A DNA stretch of 64,000 nucleotides. Origin: UBA2357 sp046295975. GTDB taxonomy: Bacteria; Pseudomonadota; Gammaproteobacteria; Burkholderiales; Rhodocyclaceae. The notes beneath the pieces are model-generated. The model made no database searches, was not told the DNA's origin, and saw only the letters and a program-made list of their open reading frames with translations. Below, piece after piece: positions 36,364 through 45,056 of this stretch; positions within the stretch are counted from its first letter, which is position 1; the number at the start of each line of letters is the position of its first letter. A program made the position numbers and the translations under genes. The stretch lies in the NCBI GenBank assembly GCA_046295975.1, contig JBKBMG010000017.1, positions 29,135-93,134 on the forward strand, given 5' to 3'.

Positions 36364-38094
36364 ATGGCCTTCACCATCCATGGGCTGCCGGTGTCCCAGG
36401 GTATCGCGATCGGGCATGTACACCTGGTGTCGCATGCGCTGCTCGAGGTCAGCCACTACCACGTTGCCGAACGTCATCTGGGTGAAGAACTGGTGCGCCT
36501 CGACGAGGCTGTGGCCACGGTGCGCGGCGAACTGGTCGGCATCAAGGCAGCCGCCACCGCCGGGCATGCACACAGCGAGGTGGGCGCCTTCGTCGATCTG
36601 CAAACCATGATGCTGGCCGACCCGATGCTGGTGGACGCCGCCCGGCGCCTGATCGAGGAACGCCGCTGCAACGCGGAGTGGGCGCTGGTGCAGCAGATGG
36701 AGCACCTGGTCGGGCAGTTCGAACAGATCGAGGACCCCTACTTGCGCGAGCGCAAGGCCGACGTGGTGCAGGTGGTGGAGCGGCTGGTGAAGGTCTTGCT
36801 CGGCCACCCCGGCCACCTGCCGCCCAAGCGGCGCGACGGGCTGGGCACGGTGGTGGTGGCGCACGACCTCTCGCCCTCGGACACGATCAGCTTTCGCGAC
36901 CACAATATTGCCGGTTTCGTCACCGACGTCGGCGGCCCCACCAGCCATACCGCCATCGTCGCGCGCAGCCTGTCGATTCCCGCGGTGGTCGGGCTGCACC
37001 ACATCCGCCAGTTGGTGGAAGAGGACGAACTGCTCATCCTGGACGGCACCCGCGGCGTGGTGATCGTCGGACCGGACGAGCGCATTGTCGAGGAATACCG
37101 CCTGCGCCGCACCGAACTGGAACTCGAACGTTCCAAGCTCAACCGCCTCAAGGACACCCGTGCCACCACGCTGGACGGCGAGGAAGTGGCGCTGCTCGCG
37201 AATATCGAGGGCCCCAAGGACATCGGCCAGATTCGTGCGGTCAATGCCGATGGCGTTGGGCTGTACCGCACCGAGTTCCTGTTCATCGGCCGCGACAGCC
37301 TGCCCGACGAAGACGAGCAGTACGAGGCCTACCGCGCCGTGCTCAAGGCCATGGGCAACAAACCGGTCATCATCCGCACCTTCGACGTCGGCGCGGACAA
37401 GGCACTCAACAACACCACCACCCGTTTCGAGCCCAACCCGGCGCTGGGCCTGCGTGCGGTGCGCTTCTCGCTGTCCGAGCCGAAGATGTTCCTCACCCAG
37501 TTGCGCGCCCTGTTGCGCGCCTCGGTGCATGGCAAGCTCAGGATCCTCATCCCGATGCTGGCGCACGCCCACGAGATCGACCAGAGCCTGCGCCTGATCG
37601 AGAAGGCCAAGCAGGAGCTACGCGACGAGAACCAGCGCTTCGACGAACGGGTCGAGATCGGCGGCATGGTCGAGGTGCCGGCCGCCGCGCTGGCCCTGGG
37701 CATGTTCGTGCGCCGCCTGTCCTTCCTGTCCATCGGCACCAACGACTTGATCCAGTACACGCTGGCGATCGACCGTTCCGACGAGGCGGTGGTGCACCTC
37801 TACGACCCGCTGCATCCGGCGGTGCTCAAGCTCATTGGCAACACCATCCAGACCGGCGCGCGCTTCGGCCTGCCGGTGTCGGTGTGCGGCGAGATGGCCG
37901 GCGACCCGGCCTACACCCTGCTGCTGCTGGGCATGGGGTTGCGCAACTTCTCCATGCACCCGGGCAACATCCTCGAGATCAAGCAGCAGGTGCTGCGCGC
38001 GGATGTCGGCGAGCTCGCGCCACGCGTACAGCGCATTCTCAAGATGGACGAGCCCGCCAAGGTGCGCGAAGCCGTCGCCCGGCTCGCCGGCTGA
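36364..38094 (+). CDS. ptsI: PTS enzyme I (PEP-protein phosphotransferase)
   Basis: 576 aa, normal length for EI. The phosphohistidine site is GGPTSHTAIVARSL with His195. The C-terminal PEP-binding barrel has YRTEFLFIGRDSLPDEDEQYEAY, FDVGADKALN, PNPALGLRAVR and GTNDLIQYTLAIDRSDE and VCGEMAGDPAY. It transfers phosphate from PEP to HPr. Ribosome site GGAGGAG overlaps the ptsH end. Last gene of the operon; a weak hairpin follows at 38130. Confidence 0.96.
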   Translation: MAFTIHGLPVSQGIAIGHVHLVSHALLEVSHYHVAERHLGEELVRLDEAVATVRGELVGIKAAATAGHAHSEVGAFVDLQTMMLADPMLVDAARRLIEERRCNAEWALVQQMEHLVGQFEQIEDPYLRERKADVVQVVERLVKVLLGHPGHLPPKRRDGLGTVVVAHDLSPSDTISFRDHNIAGFVTDVGGPTSHTAIVARSLSIPAVVGLHHIRQLVEEDELLILDGTRGVVIVGPDERIVEEYRLRRTELELERSKLNRLKDTRATTLDGEEVALLANIEGPKDIGQIRAVNADGVGLYRTEFLFIGRDSLPDEDEQYEAYRAVLKAMGNKPVIIRTFDVGADKALNNTTTRFEPNPALGLRAVRFSLSEPKMFLTQLRALLRASVHGKLRILIPMLAHAHEIDQSLRLIEKAKQELRDENQRFDERVEIGGMVEVPAAALALGMFVRRLSFLSIGTNDLIQYTLAIDRSDEAVVHLYDPLHPAVLKLIGNTIQTGARFGLPVSVCGEMAGDPAYTLLLLGMGLRNFSMHPGNILEIKQQVLRADVGELAPRVQRILKMDEPAKVREAVARLAG

Positions 38095-38129
38095 ACGCCC
38101 GCACCCGCCCTGCCCGCCACGAGCACGAT

Positions 38130-38150
38130 GCGCCGACGGGCAATCGGCGT
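38130..38150 (+). terminator. Candidate hairpin after ptsI
   Basis: GCGCCGA (38130-38136) pairs with TCGGCGT (38144-38150), with one G-T wobble, 7-base loop. It lies 36 bases after ptsI and just before the metX promoter. A run of T is missing, so the terminator call is weak. Confidence 0.35.
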
Positions 38151-38159
38151 GCGGCGGGT

Positions 38160-38188
38160 TTGACATTTTGCGAGGCAGCCGCTAACGT
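38160..38188 (+). promoter_or_regulatory. Promoter of metXW
   Basis: TTGACA (38160-38165), 17-base spacer, TAACGT (38183-38188). The -35 is perfect. The predicted start near 38195 is just before the riboswitch, which begins at 38198. Confidence 0.75.
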
Positions 38189-38197
38189 CACACCCCT

Positions 38198-38254
38198 CAG
38201 CGCCGATTTGAACTACAGCTTGCGGGCGCTCAACAAATCCGGCTAAAGCGAGGG
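38198..38254 (+). ncRNA. SAM-II riboswitch upstream of metX
   Basis: P1 is AGCGCC (38199-38204) with GGCGCT (38225-38230). The loop contains GATTTGA and CTTGC, both conserved in SAM-II. After P1 comes an 11-base linker and then GCTAAAGC, the conserved GCUAAA-type 3' strand; GCTT (38218-38221) can pair with AAGC (38246-38249) to form P2 and the pseudoknot. Loop and linker lengths agree with the known Sargasso Sea SAM-II structure as I recall it. The element binds S-adenosylmethionine and reduces methionine-synthesis genes. It is followed directly by an intrinsic terminator, so regulation is probably by transcription. Confidence 0.85.
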
Positions 38255-38255
38255 C

Positions 38256-38292
38256 AACCCAGTCCGCGTCTGTCAGCCGGCTGGGTTTTTTT
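38256..38292 (+). terminator. Intrinsic terminator between the riboswitch and metX
   Basis: AACCCAG (38256-38262) plus CCG pairs with CGG plus CTGGGTT, ending in a run of seven T at 38286-38292. It lies 18 bases before the metX start, so it is the expression platform of the SAM-II switch. Confidence 0.85.
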
Positions 38293-38309
38293 GTGCACGG
38301 TCGACAATC

Positions 38310-39437
38310 ATGATTCAGCCCCAATCCGTGGGCGTGGTCGCCTCAAGGCAGCTGCGCTTCACCGAACCACTCGCGTTGCGCAGCGGCGGCACGCTACCCG
38401 AATACGAACTGGTGTACGAAACCTACGGCGAGCTCAACGCCAGCCGCAGCAACGCCGTGCTGGTCTGCCATGCGCTCTCGGGTTCGCACCACCTTGCCGG
38501 CCATTACGCCGACCAACCGGACAACATCGGCTGGTGGGACAACCTGATCGGCCCGGGTAAACCGCTGGACACGCGCAAGTTCTTCGTCATCGGGGTGAAC
38601 AACCTCGGCGGCTGCCATGGCTCCACCGGGCCGCGTTCGCTCAACCCGGCCACCGGACGCCATTGGGGGGCGGACTTTCCCTTCGTCACGGTGGAGGACT
38701 GGGTGATCAGCCAGGCACGTCTCGCCGACTCGCTGGGCATCGAACGCTTCGCCGCCGTGATGGGCGGCAGCCTCGGCGGCATGCAGGCCTTGTCGTGGTC
38801 GCTGCAGTACCCGGAACGCGTCAGACACGTGGTGGCGGTCGCCTGCGCACCCCGCCTGAGCACCGAGAACATCGCCTTCAACGAAGTCGCCCGTCAGGCC
38901 ATTCTTACCGATCCGGACTTCCATGGCGGCGACTTTTACGCGCACGGCGTGGTGCCCGCGCGCGGCCTCAAGCTCGCACGCATGCTCGGCCACATCACCT
39001 ATCTGTCGGACGACTCGCTGGCGCAGAAATTCGGCCGTCAATTGCGCCACGGCCATGCAACCTACAGCTACGACGTCGAATTCGAGGTGGAGTCCTACCT
39101 GCGCTACCAAGGCGACAAATTCGCCGGCCATTTTGACGCCAACACCTACCTGCTCACCACCAAGGCGCTGGACTACTTCGACCCGGCCTTCGAGCATGGC
39201 GGCAATCTGGCCGCAGCGCTCGCACGCGCGAGCGCTGATTTTCTGGTGGTGTCGTTCACCACCGACTGGCGTTTCTCGCCGGCGCGCAGCCGCGAAATCG
39301 TCTACGGCCTGCTGCACAACCAGCGCAATGTGAGCTACGCGGAAATTCCCAGCCCCGCCGGACACGATTCCTTTCTGCTCGACGACCCGCAATATCACGC
39401 GGTGCTGCGCAACTACTTCGGCCGGCTGGAGGTTTGA
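38310..39437 (+). CDS. metX: Homoserine O-acyltransferase (MetX)
   Basis: 375 aa, alpha/beta-hydrolase fold. Nucleophile Ser154 in GGSLGGMQA; acid in TTDWRFSPAR; His in AGHDSFLLDD. CHALSGSHHLAGHYADQ, the NNLGGCHGSTGP loop and the family length fit MetX. The enzyme acylates L-homoserine to start methionine synthesis. Betaproteobacterial MetX proteins include succinyl-CoA users, so acetyl versus succinyl donor is left open. It is under SAM-II control and is followed 2 bases on by metW. Confidence 0.95.
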   Translation: MIQPQSVGVVASRQLRFTEPLALRSGGTLPEYELVYETYGELNASRSNAVLVCHALSGSHHLAGHYADQPDNIGWWDNLIGPGKPLDTRKFFVIGVNNLGGCHGSTGPRSLNPATGRHWGADFPFVTVEDWVISQARLADSLGIERFAAVMGGSLGGMQALSWSLQYPERVRHVVAVACAPRLSTENIAFNEVARQAILTDPDFHGGDFYAHGVVPARGLKLARMLGHITYLSDDSLAQKFGRQLRHGHATYSYDVEFEVESYLRYQGDKFAGHFDANTYLLTTKALDYFDPAFEHGGNLAAALARASADFLVVSFTTDWRFSPARSREIVYGLLHNQRNVSYAEIPSPAGHDSFLLDDPQYHAVLRNYFGRLEV

Positions 39438-39439
39438 CG

Positions 39440-40027
39440 ATGGACTACCGTTACGACTTCGATGTGATCACCGGCTGGATCGCCCCGGGCGAGAAGGTGC
39501 TCGACCTCGGCTGCGGCGACGGCGCCCTGCTGCGCCACCTGATGGCCGAACGCAGCGTGCAGGGCTATGGCGTGGAGAACGACCCCGACAACCTGGTGCG
39601 CTGCATCGCCAATGGCGTCAACGTCATCCAGATGGACCTGGAGCAGGGGCTGGCCGGCTTCGAGGACGGCTTCTTCGACCATGTGATCATGAGCCTGTCG
39701 CTACAGGCCATACACAACACCCAGGGCATTCTCGCCGAGATGCTCCGGGTCGGCCGCGAAGCGGTGGTGAGCTTTCCCAACTTCGCGTACTGGCGCCACC
39801 GCCAGAGCATTCTCAACGGCCGCATGCCGGTGTCCGAGAGCCTGCCCCATCAATGGTTCAACACCCCCAACGTGCGCTTTTTCACCATCGCCGACTTTGA
39901 CGCCCTGTGCGAGCTGAACGGCATCGTGGTGCATGAACGCATCGGCTTCGACGATGGCCGCCAGGTGACCGAGGAACCGAACTTCCTCGCCAGCGTGGCG
40001 GTATATCGCCTCGGCCGGCGCCACTGA
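39440..40027 (+). CDS. metW: MetW, methionine biosynthesis methyltransferase-like protein
   Basis: 195 aa. SAM-binding motif VLDLGCGDGALLRHL near residue 20, then VENDPDNLVRC and NVIQMDL. FPNFAYWRHRQSILNGRMP is a MetW signature. MetW pairs with MetX and is needed for acyltransferase activity in related bacteria. The ATG at 39440 starts 2 bases after the metX stop; an in-frame TTG at 39434 is possible but less likely. A 15-base-pair hairpin begins inside its last codons. Confidence 0.94.
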   Translation: MDYRYDFDVITGWIAPGEKVLDLGCGDGALLRHLMAERSVQGYGVENDPDNLVRCIANGVNVIQMDLEQGLAGFEDGFFDHVIMSLSLQAIHNTQGILAEMLRVGREAVVSFPNFAYWRHRQSILNGRMPVSESLPHQWFNTPNVRFFTIADFDALCELNGIVVHERIGFDDGRQVTEEPNFLASVAVYRLGRRH

Positions 40028-40056
40028 CGCGCGGGCCCGGGCGTCAGTGGCGCCGG
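40015..40056 (+). terminator. Long hairpin overlapping the metW stop
   Basis: Bases 40016-40030 are the exact reverse complement of 40041-40055, with a 10-base loop; one further pair extends the stem. It starts CGGCGCCACTGACGC and contains the TGA stop (40025-40027). No T tract. Likely 3' end or stability element of the metXW mRNA. Confidence 0.6.
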
Positions 40057-40083
40057 GCCCACCCGCCGGGGTGTTACCGCCTG

Positions 40084-40234
40084 CTCAGAGCCTGTGAATA
40101 AATCTGCTGCGCGAACCGATTGCTGCGTTACTCACTCGCTCACTCCTCGCCTATCTATTTGATATGTCTCGTCGTTCGCTCGCTCGCGCCTTGCACTCGG
40201 CTCTGCTCGCGACGATTTCTTCACAAGCTCTCAG
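40084..40234. mobile_element. 151-bp MITE-like element with 21-base terminal inverted repeats
   Basis: The left end CTCAGAGCCTGTGAATAAATC (40084-40104) matches the reverse complement of the right end (40214-40234) at 17 of 21 positions. The interior is rich in CGCTCACTC / TCGTTCGCTCGCTCG direct motifs. It has no coding capacity, so it fits a non-autonomous element. Its right end reaches into the last codons of the minus-strand gene at 40231, whose stop TGA lies in the repeat. No clear target-site duplication was seen. Confidence 0.6.
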
Positions 40235-40548
40235 CCCACCAGGAAGGCCGACACATCCACCTTGATGGCCGGTCGATCGAGACTCACCGCCACCGCGGTG
40301 GCGAATCGCCGAGCCCACTCGCCGCCCTGCTTGAAGCGTTCTTCGCCGCCGTACTTGCCGACGTTGAGAATCATGTCCAGCACCAGAATCTTGCCCATCG
40401 GGTTGGACGGTGTGCATTCCAGCGCCTCAAACTCGTGCGCCAGCCAGGCGCGCGCCTGATCCTTGGCCATGCTCGCCTTGTCCTGGTCGTGAACGACGAA
40501 CTCGTACTCACGCCCGGGCCCAAAGACGACTGTGATGGTGTGGCTCAT
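40231..40548 (-). CDS. Small protein of unknown function, 105 aa
   Basis: 105 aa starting MSHTITVVFGPGREYEFVVHDQDK. Not recognised. Soluble, with a mix of acidic and basic residues and one Cys (ECTPSNP). A ribosome site GGAGA lies 7 bases before the ATG at 40548; the longer frame to 40620 is rejected. The stop falls within the right inverted repeat of the MITE-like element, so the end of the coding frame may have been supplied by that insertion. Antisense to the GGDEF-EAL gene that follows. Confidence 0.75.
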   Translation of the reverse strand: MSHTITVVFGPGREYEFVVHDQDKASMAKDQARAWLAHEFEALECTPSNPMGKILVLDMILNVGKYGGEERFKQGGEWARRFATAVAVSLDRPAIKVDVSAFLVG

Positions 40549-40807
40549 TCGAATTCTCCATTGTTCTGACAGGGTGACAGACGACATTCTGGTGCCCGGC
40601 GAGGCGGCGATCAAGCCCATACGCCCGCGTACGGCGGCATTCTCCGCGAAAAATTCGCCGCTATGCCAATCGAGCGATATGATTCATGAAAGCGTCCATC
40701 GAATTAACGGCAATACCAACAGCGGCTCGGCAGGCGCGATCAACCGCGCCTACCGCCGCCAGCCCGGGCGGCATGCCTGATCGGGCGACCGCTTGATTGC
40801 CGCAGCG

Positions 40808-43726
40808 ATGGACAACGAACAAGCAGCGCCCCGCACCGCGCGGGCGCACGCCATGTCAAGCCAACGGACGGCCCCCTTGACCGATAACAACGAGACCGCC
40901 ATCGTCCGGGCACAACTGCAGCAGTTGCTCGAACTCGCCCGCCTGGGTACGTGGACACGCGACCTGGTCAGCGGCGAACTGCGCTGGTCGGACGAGATGC
41001 GCACGCTGCTCAACATTCCCGCCGGCGAACGCCCTACCCGTAGCGCCTTCCTCGCCCGCATCCACCCCGATGATCGCGAGCGGGTGGACCGCGAGTTGGA
41101 CATCGCCTACGCCGCCGCCCGCGACAGCGAAGTGCAGTTCCGGGTGCTGCGCCCGGACGGCCTGGTCTGCCAGTTCCGCGCCCACATCCGCAAGGAATGC
41201 GATGCCCGCGGCAAGCTGCTGCGCGCCTTCGGCATCATGCAGGATGTGTCGGTGCTGGTGGCGATCGAGGAGGAATTGCGCCGCCAGACTGCGTATCTCA
41301 CCGCCATCGTCAACCACCTGCCGCAAGGCATCACCGTGTTCGACGACCAGCTGCGGCTGCAGTACTGGAACGCGCGCTTCGCCGAAATCAACGACATCCC
41401 GCCCAGTGCGGTGTATCGCAACGCCCGTTTCGAGGATTTGCTGATGGTACCGGCGCGGCGCGGCGAGTACGGGCCGGGCGACCCGGAGGCGCTGGTGCGC
41501 GAACGACGTGCGCTGGCGTTGAAGTTCGAGCCGCACCGCTTCGAGCGCAGCCGCCCCAACGGCCGCACCCACCTGATCATCGGCGAACCGCTGCTGATCG
41601 ACGGGCGGATCGCGGGCTTCATCACCACGTATACCGACATTACCAGCGAGAAGGAAAGCGAGCGCGAACTCGCCCACCGCAACACGGTGCTGCAGACCTT
41701 GCTCGACAACCTTCCCTGTGGTGTCTCGCTGTTCGACGGTGAACTGCGCCTGCGCGCCGCCAACGACGAATTGCGGCGCGTGCTCGACCTCCCCGCCGAA
41801 CTACTGGCGCGGCCCGGGGTGACGCTGGGCGACGTGCTGCGCTACAACGCCGAACGCGGGGAGTACGGACCGGGTGACCCTGACGAAATCGTTGCCTTTC
41901 TGCTGGAGCGCGCCAACCTCGCCCGCCCTCACGCCTTCGACCGGGTACGGCCCGACGGCACCGTGCTGCAGATCAAGGGGCAACCGCTGCCGGACGGCGG
42001 CTTCGTGACCATCTACAACGACGTCACCGAACTCAAGCGTGCCCAAAGCCACGTTCAGCTCGCCGACCGGGTGTTCGACCAGAGCCCCGAGGCGATCGTG
42101 ATCTGCGACACCAACGGACTGATCGCGTCGGTGAACCCGGCGTATTGCGCGATCTCCGGCCATGCGGCCGAGCAAGTGGTCGGACACGTGTTCGAGCCCA
42201 GCGCCGACCACCCGACGCAGGGCGGTGTCACCAGCGCCACGGTGTGGCGCATGCTCGACAGCCACGGCCAATTCGGCGGTGAAACCTGGGGCCGCCGCGC
42301 CGACGGCACGCTGTACCCGCGCTGGCTGTCGATGAGCGTGTTGCGCGATCCGGACTCCGGCGCGGCCACGCACTTCATCGCGATCTTCACCGACATCACC
42401 GAGCGCAAGCGCGCCGAGGCCGACATCCAGCACCTGGCCCACCACGATGCGCTCACCGGGCTGGCCAACCGCTTCTCGCTGTATGCGCGGCTGGAACAGG
42501 CCATCGCCGATGCACGTCGCAACGGCCAGGCACTGGCGGTGCTGTTCCTCGATCTGGACCGCTTCAAGAACATCAATGATTCGCTCGGCCACCACATCGG
42601 CGACGCCTTGCTGGTGCAGGTCGCCCAACGCCTGCGCGCGAGCGTGCGCGAGGCCGACGTGGTGGCGCGCCTGGGTGGCGACGAGTTCGTGGTGGTGTTG
42701 CACGGGGTGGACGGTGCCAACGATGCCGCCCACGTGGCCGAGAAGCTGCTCGAGACCTTGTCGCGTGCCTACCCGCTGGAGGGCACGGAGCTGCACGTGA
42801 CGCCCTCGATCGGCATCAGCCTGTTCCCCGACGACAGCGGCGACGCCACCGGCCTGATGCGCCATGCCGACGCCGCGATGTACCACGCCAAGTCGCGCGG
42901 TCGCGCCAACTTCCAGTTCTTCACCGAGGAACTGAACCACCGCGCGACCGAACGCCTGAGCCTGGAGAGCGCGCTGCGGGGCGCGGTTGCCCGCGGCGAG
43001 CTTGAGCTGTGGTACCAGCCGCAGATCGGCGCCGCGGACGGGCGCGTGATCGGCGTCGAAGCGCTGATACGCTGGCGCCATCCGGACAAGGGCTTGATCG
43101 GCCCGGCCACCTTCATCCCGATCGCCGAGGAAACCGGGCTCATCGTCGACATCGGCACCTGGGTGGTCTGCAAGGCCTGCCGTCAGGCCATGGAGTGGGA
43201 AGCGCGTGGCATCGGTCCGCTGGGCATGTCGGTGAATCTGTCGGCCCGCCAGATGCGTGACGTGGAGTTGGTCGACATCGTCGAGGCGGTACTGCAGGCC
43301 ACCGGGTTGCCGCCCGGACGGCTGGAACTGGAAATCACCGAAAGCTCGGTGATGGAACACCCGGAGGTCGCCATCGAGTTGCTGCGCGCGCTCAAGCGCC
43401 TGGGCGTGCGTCTCGCGATCGACGACTTCGGCACCGGCCATTCGTCGCTGTCCTATCTCAAGCTGTTCCCGCTCGACCGCCTGAAGATCGACAAATCCTT
43501 CGTCTCCGACATCGAGGAAGACGCCAACGATGCCGCAATCGTTGCGGCGGCCGTCTCGCTCGCGCACAATCTCGGACTTTCGGTGATTGCCGAAGGCGTA
43601 GAGACCGCGACCCAGGTCGAGCGCCTGTGCGCGCTCGGCTGCGACGAACTGCAGGGCTACCATTTCAGCCACCCGCTGCAGGCGGATGCCTTCGAGGCCT
43701 TCTTCCATCAATACGGCCGGCGCTGA
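40808..43726 (+). CDS. PAS-GGDEF-EAL cyclic-di-GMP regulator
   Basis: 972 aa, no transmembrane segment. Four PAS-type sensor repeats come first: near residues 35-135, 155-275 (VNHLPQGITVFDDQLRLQYWN), 285-400 (LDNLPCGVSLFDGELRLRAAN) and 405-530 (FDQSPEAIVICDTNG). GGDEF domain near 540-700 has RLGGDEFVVVL, with READ five residues before it, so the c-di-GMP inhibitory I-site is intact. EAL domain near 715-965 has GVEALIRWRHP, ELEITESSVM, DDFGTGHSSLSYLK and KIDKSFV, so the phosphodiesterase also looks catalytic. The ATG at 40808 was chosen; TTG at 40793 and ATG at 40853 are alternatives. Confidence 0.93.
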   Translation: MDNEQAAPRTARAHAMSSQRTAPLTDNNETAIVRAQLQQLLELARLGTWTRDLVSGELRWSDEMRTLLNIPAGERPTRSAFLARIHPDDRERVDRELDIAYAAARDSEVQFRVLRPDGLVCQFRAHIRKECDARGKLLRAFGIMQDVSVLVAIEEELRRQTAYLTAIVNHLPQGITVFDDQLRLQYWNARFAEINDIPPSAVYRNARFEDLLMVPARRGEYGPGDPEALVRERRALALKFEPHRFERSRPNGRTHLIIGEPLLIDGRIAGFITTYTDITSEKESERELAHRNTVLQTLLDNLPCGVSLFDGELRLRAANDELRRVLDLPAELLARPGVTLGDVLRYNAERGEYGPGDPDEIVAFLLERANLARPHAFDRVRPDGTVLQIKGQPLPDGGFVTIYNDVTELKRAQSHVQLADRVFDQSPEAIVICDTNGLIASVNPAYCAISGHAAEQVVGHVFEPSADHPTQGGVTSATVWRMLDSHGQFGGETWGRRADGTLYPRWLSMSVLRDPDSGAATHFIAIFTDITERKRAEADIQHLAHHDALTGLANRFSLYARLEQAIADARRNGQALAVLFLDLDRFKNINDSLGHHIGDALLVQVAQRLRASVREADVVARLGGDEFVVVLHGVDGANDAAHVAEKLLETLSRAYPLEGTELHVTPSIGISLFPDDSGDATGLMRHADAAMYHAKSRGRANFQFFTEELNHRATERLSLESALRGAVARGELELWYQPQIGAADGRVIGVEALIRWRHPDKGLIGPATFIPIAEETGLIVDIGTWVVCKACRQAMEWEARGIGPLGMSVNLSARQMRDVELVDIVEAVLQATGLPPGRLELEITESSVMEHPEVAIELLRALKRLGVRLAIDDFGTGHSSLSYLKLFPLDRLKIDKSFVSDIEEDANDAAIVAAAVSLAHNLGLSVIAEGVETATQVERLCALGCDELQGYHFSHPLQADAFEAFFHQYGRR

Positions 43727-43748
43727 CACGCCCCGCACGATCCGCAAC

Positions 43749-45056
43749 ATGCCCCCATCCCACGTAAGCTCCTGGCAGGCGGCGCTGTTCAACCGCCGCA
43801 TGCTGATCTGCATCTTCACCGGGTTCGCCTCCGGCCTGCCGCTCTACCTGCTGTTCAATCTGCTGCCCGCCTGGCTCAAGACCGAGGGCCTCAGCCTGAG
43901 GGTGATCGGCGCATTCGCACTGATCCAGTTTCCCTACACCTGGAAGTTCCTGTGGGCCCCGCTGCTCGACCGCTTCGCCCTGCTGCCCTGGCTGGGGCGG
44001 CGGCGCAGCTGGATGCTGGTGTCGCAACTCGGCCTGGTCGCCGCCATCGCCTGGCTGGGTCGGCTGTCGCCGACCGAGCACCTCACCCTGGTGGTCGCCC
44101 TCACCGCCACGCTCGCCTTTCTCTCTGCCACCCAGGACATCGCCCTCGACGCCTTCCGCCGGGAGATCCTGCCCGACGAAGAGCTCGGCCTGGGCAACGC
44201 CATCCACGTCAACGCCTACCGCATCGCCGGCCTGGTACCCGGTTCGCTATCGCTGGTACTGGCCGACCGCCTGCCCTGGGAACAGGTGTTCCTGATCACC
44301 TCGCTGTTCATGCTGCCCGGCGTGGCGATGACCTTGATGGTGAAGGAACCCCGCGCCGCCACCGGCACCCCGCGCACGCTGCGCGCCGCGGTGGTCGAGC
44401 CCTTCCAGGAGTTTTTCCAGCGCCACGGGCTGCGCGCCGCGCTGCTGGTGCTGGCCTTCCTGTTTTTCTACAAGCTCGGCGACTCGCTGTGCACCGCGCT
44501 GGCCACGCCCTTCTACCTCGCCATGGGCTACTCCATGACCGAGATCGGCCTGATCGCCAAGAACGCCGGGCTGTGGCCAATGGTGATCGGTGGCATCCTG
44601 GGCGGCCTGTGGATGATCCGCCTGGGCATCAACCGCGCATTGTGGTTGTTCGGCGTGGTCCAGATCGTCACCATTCTCGGCTTCGTATGGCTCGCCTGGC
44701 TGGGTCCGGCGCCATCCGACACCACCCGCCTGGTGGCGCTCGCGCTGGTCATCTCGGGCGAGGCGCTGGGCGCCGGCCTGGGCACCACCGCCTTCGTCGC
44801 CTTCATGGCCCGCGCCACCCACCCGGCCTATACCGCCACCCAGTTCGCGCTGTTTACCAGCCTGATGGCCGCGCCACGCACCTTCGTGAACGCTTCGGCG
44901 GGCTGGCTGGTGGAACGCTTCGGCTGGCTGGACTTCTTCTGGGCCTGCTTCGTGCTCGCCATACCCGGCATGTTGCTGTTGCTTGCGGTCGCGCCCTGGC
45001 ATGGCGAGCGGGCAACGGCCATCGCTTCTCCGCAACCGCGTACGACCCCCTCATGA
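43749..45056 (+). CDS. ampG: AmpG-like MFS permease
   Basis: 435 aa, a multi-helix MFS protein. FNRRMLICIFTGFASGLPLYLLFNLLPAWLKTEGLSLRVIG and FPYTWKFLWAPLLDR are strongly AmpG-like, as is the ATQDIALDAFRREILP loop. AmpG takes anhydro-muropeptides from the periplasm back to the cytoplasm in cell-wall recycling. The stop overlaps the next start (ATGA at 45053-45056), so the gene is coupled to the uracil-DNA glycosylase. Upstream frame to 43686 rejected. Confidence 0.9.
   Translation: MPPSHVSSWQAALFNRRMLICIFTGFASGLPLYLLFNLLPAWLKTEGLSLRVIGAFALIQFPYTWKFLWAPLLDRFALLPWLGRRRSWMLVSQLGLVAAIAWLGRLSPTEHLTLVVALTATLAFLSATQDIALDAFRREILPDEELGLGNAIHVNAYRIAGLVPGSLSLVLADRLPWEQVFLITSLFMLPGVAMTLMVKEPRAATGTPRTLRAAVVEPFQEFFQRHGLRAALLVLAFLFFYKLGDSLCTALATPFYLAMGYSMTEIGLIAKNAGLWPMVIGGILGGLWMIRLGINRALWLFGVVQIVTILGFVWLAWLGPAPSDTTRLVALALVISGEALGAGLGTTAFVAFMARATHPAYTATQFALFTSLMAAPRTFVNASAGWLVERFGWLDFFWACFVLAIPGMLLLLAVAPWHGERATAIASPQPRTTPS

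Noticed and set aside
40141..40210. CRISPR-like or tandem repeat in the CGCTCACTC-rich stretch
   Set aside because: The motifs are short and irregular, with no spacer-repeat periodicity; they are inside the MITE-like element.
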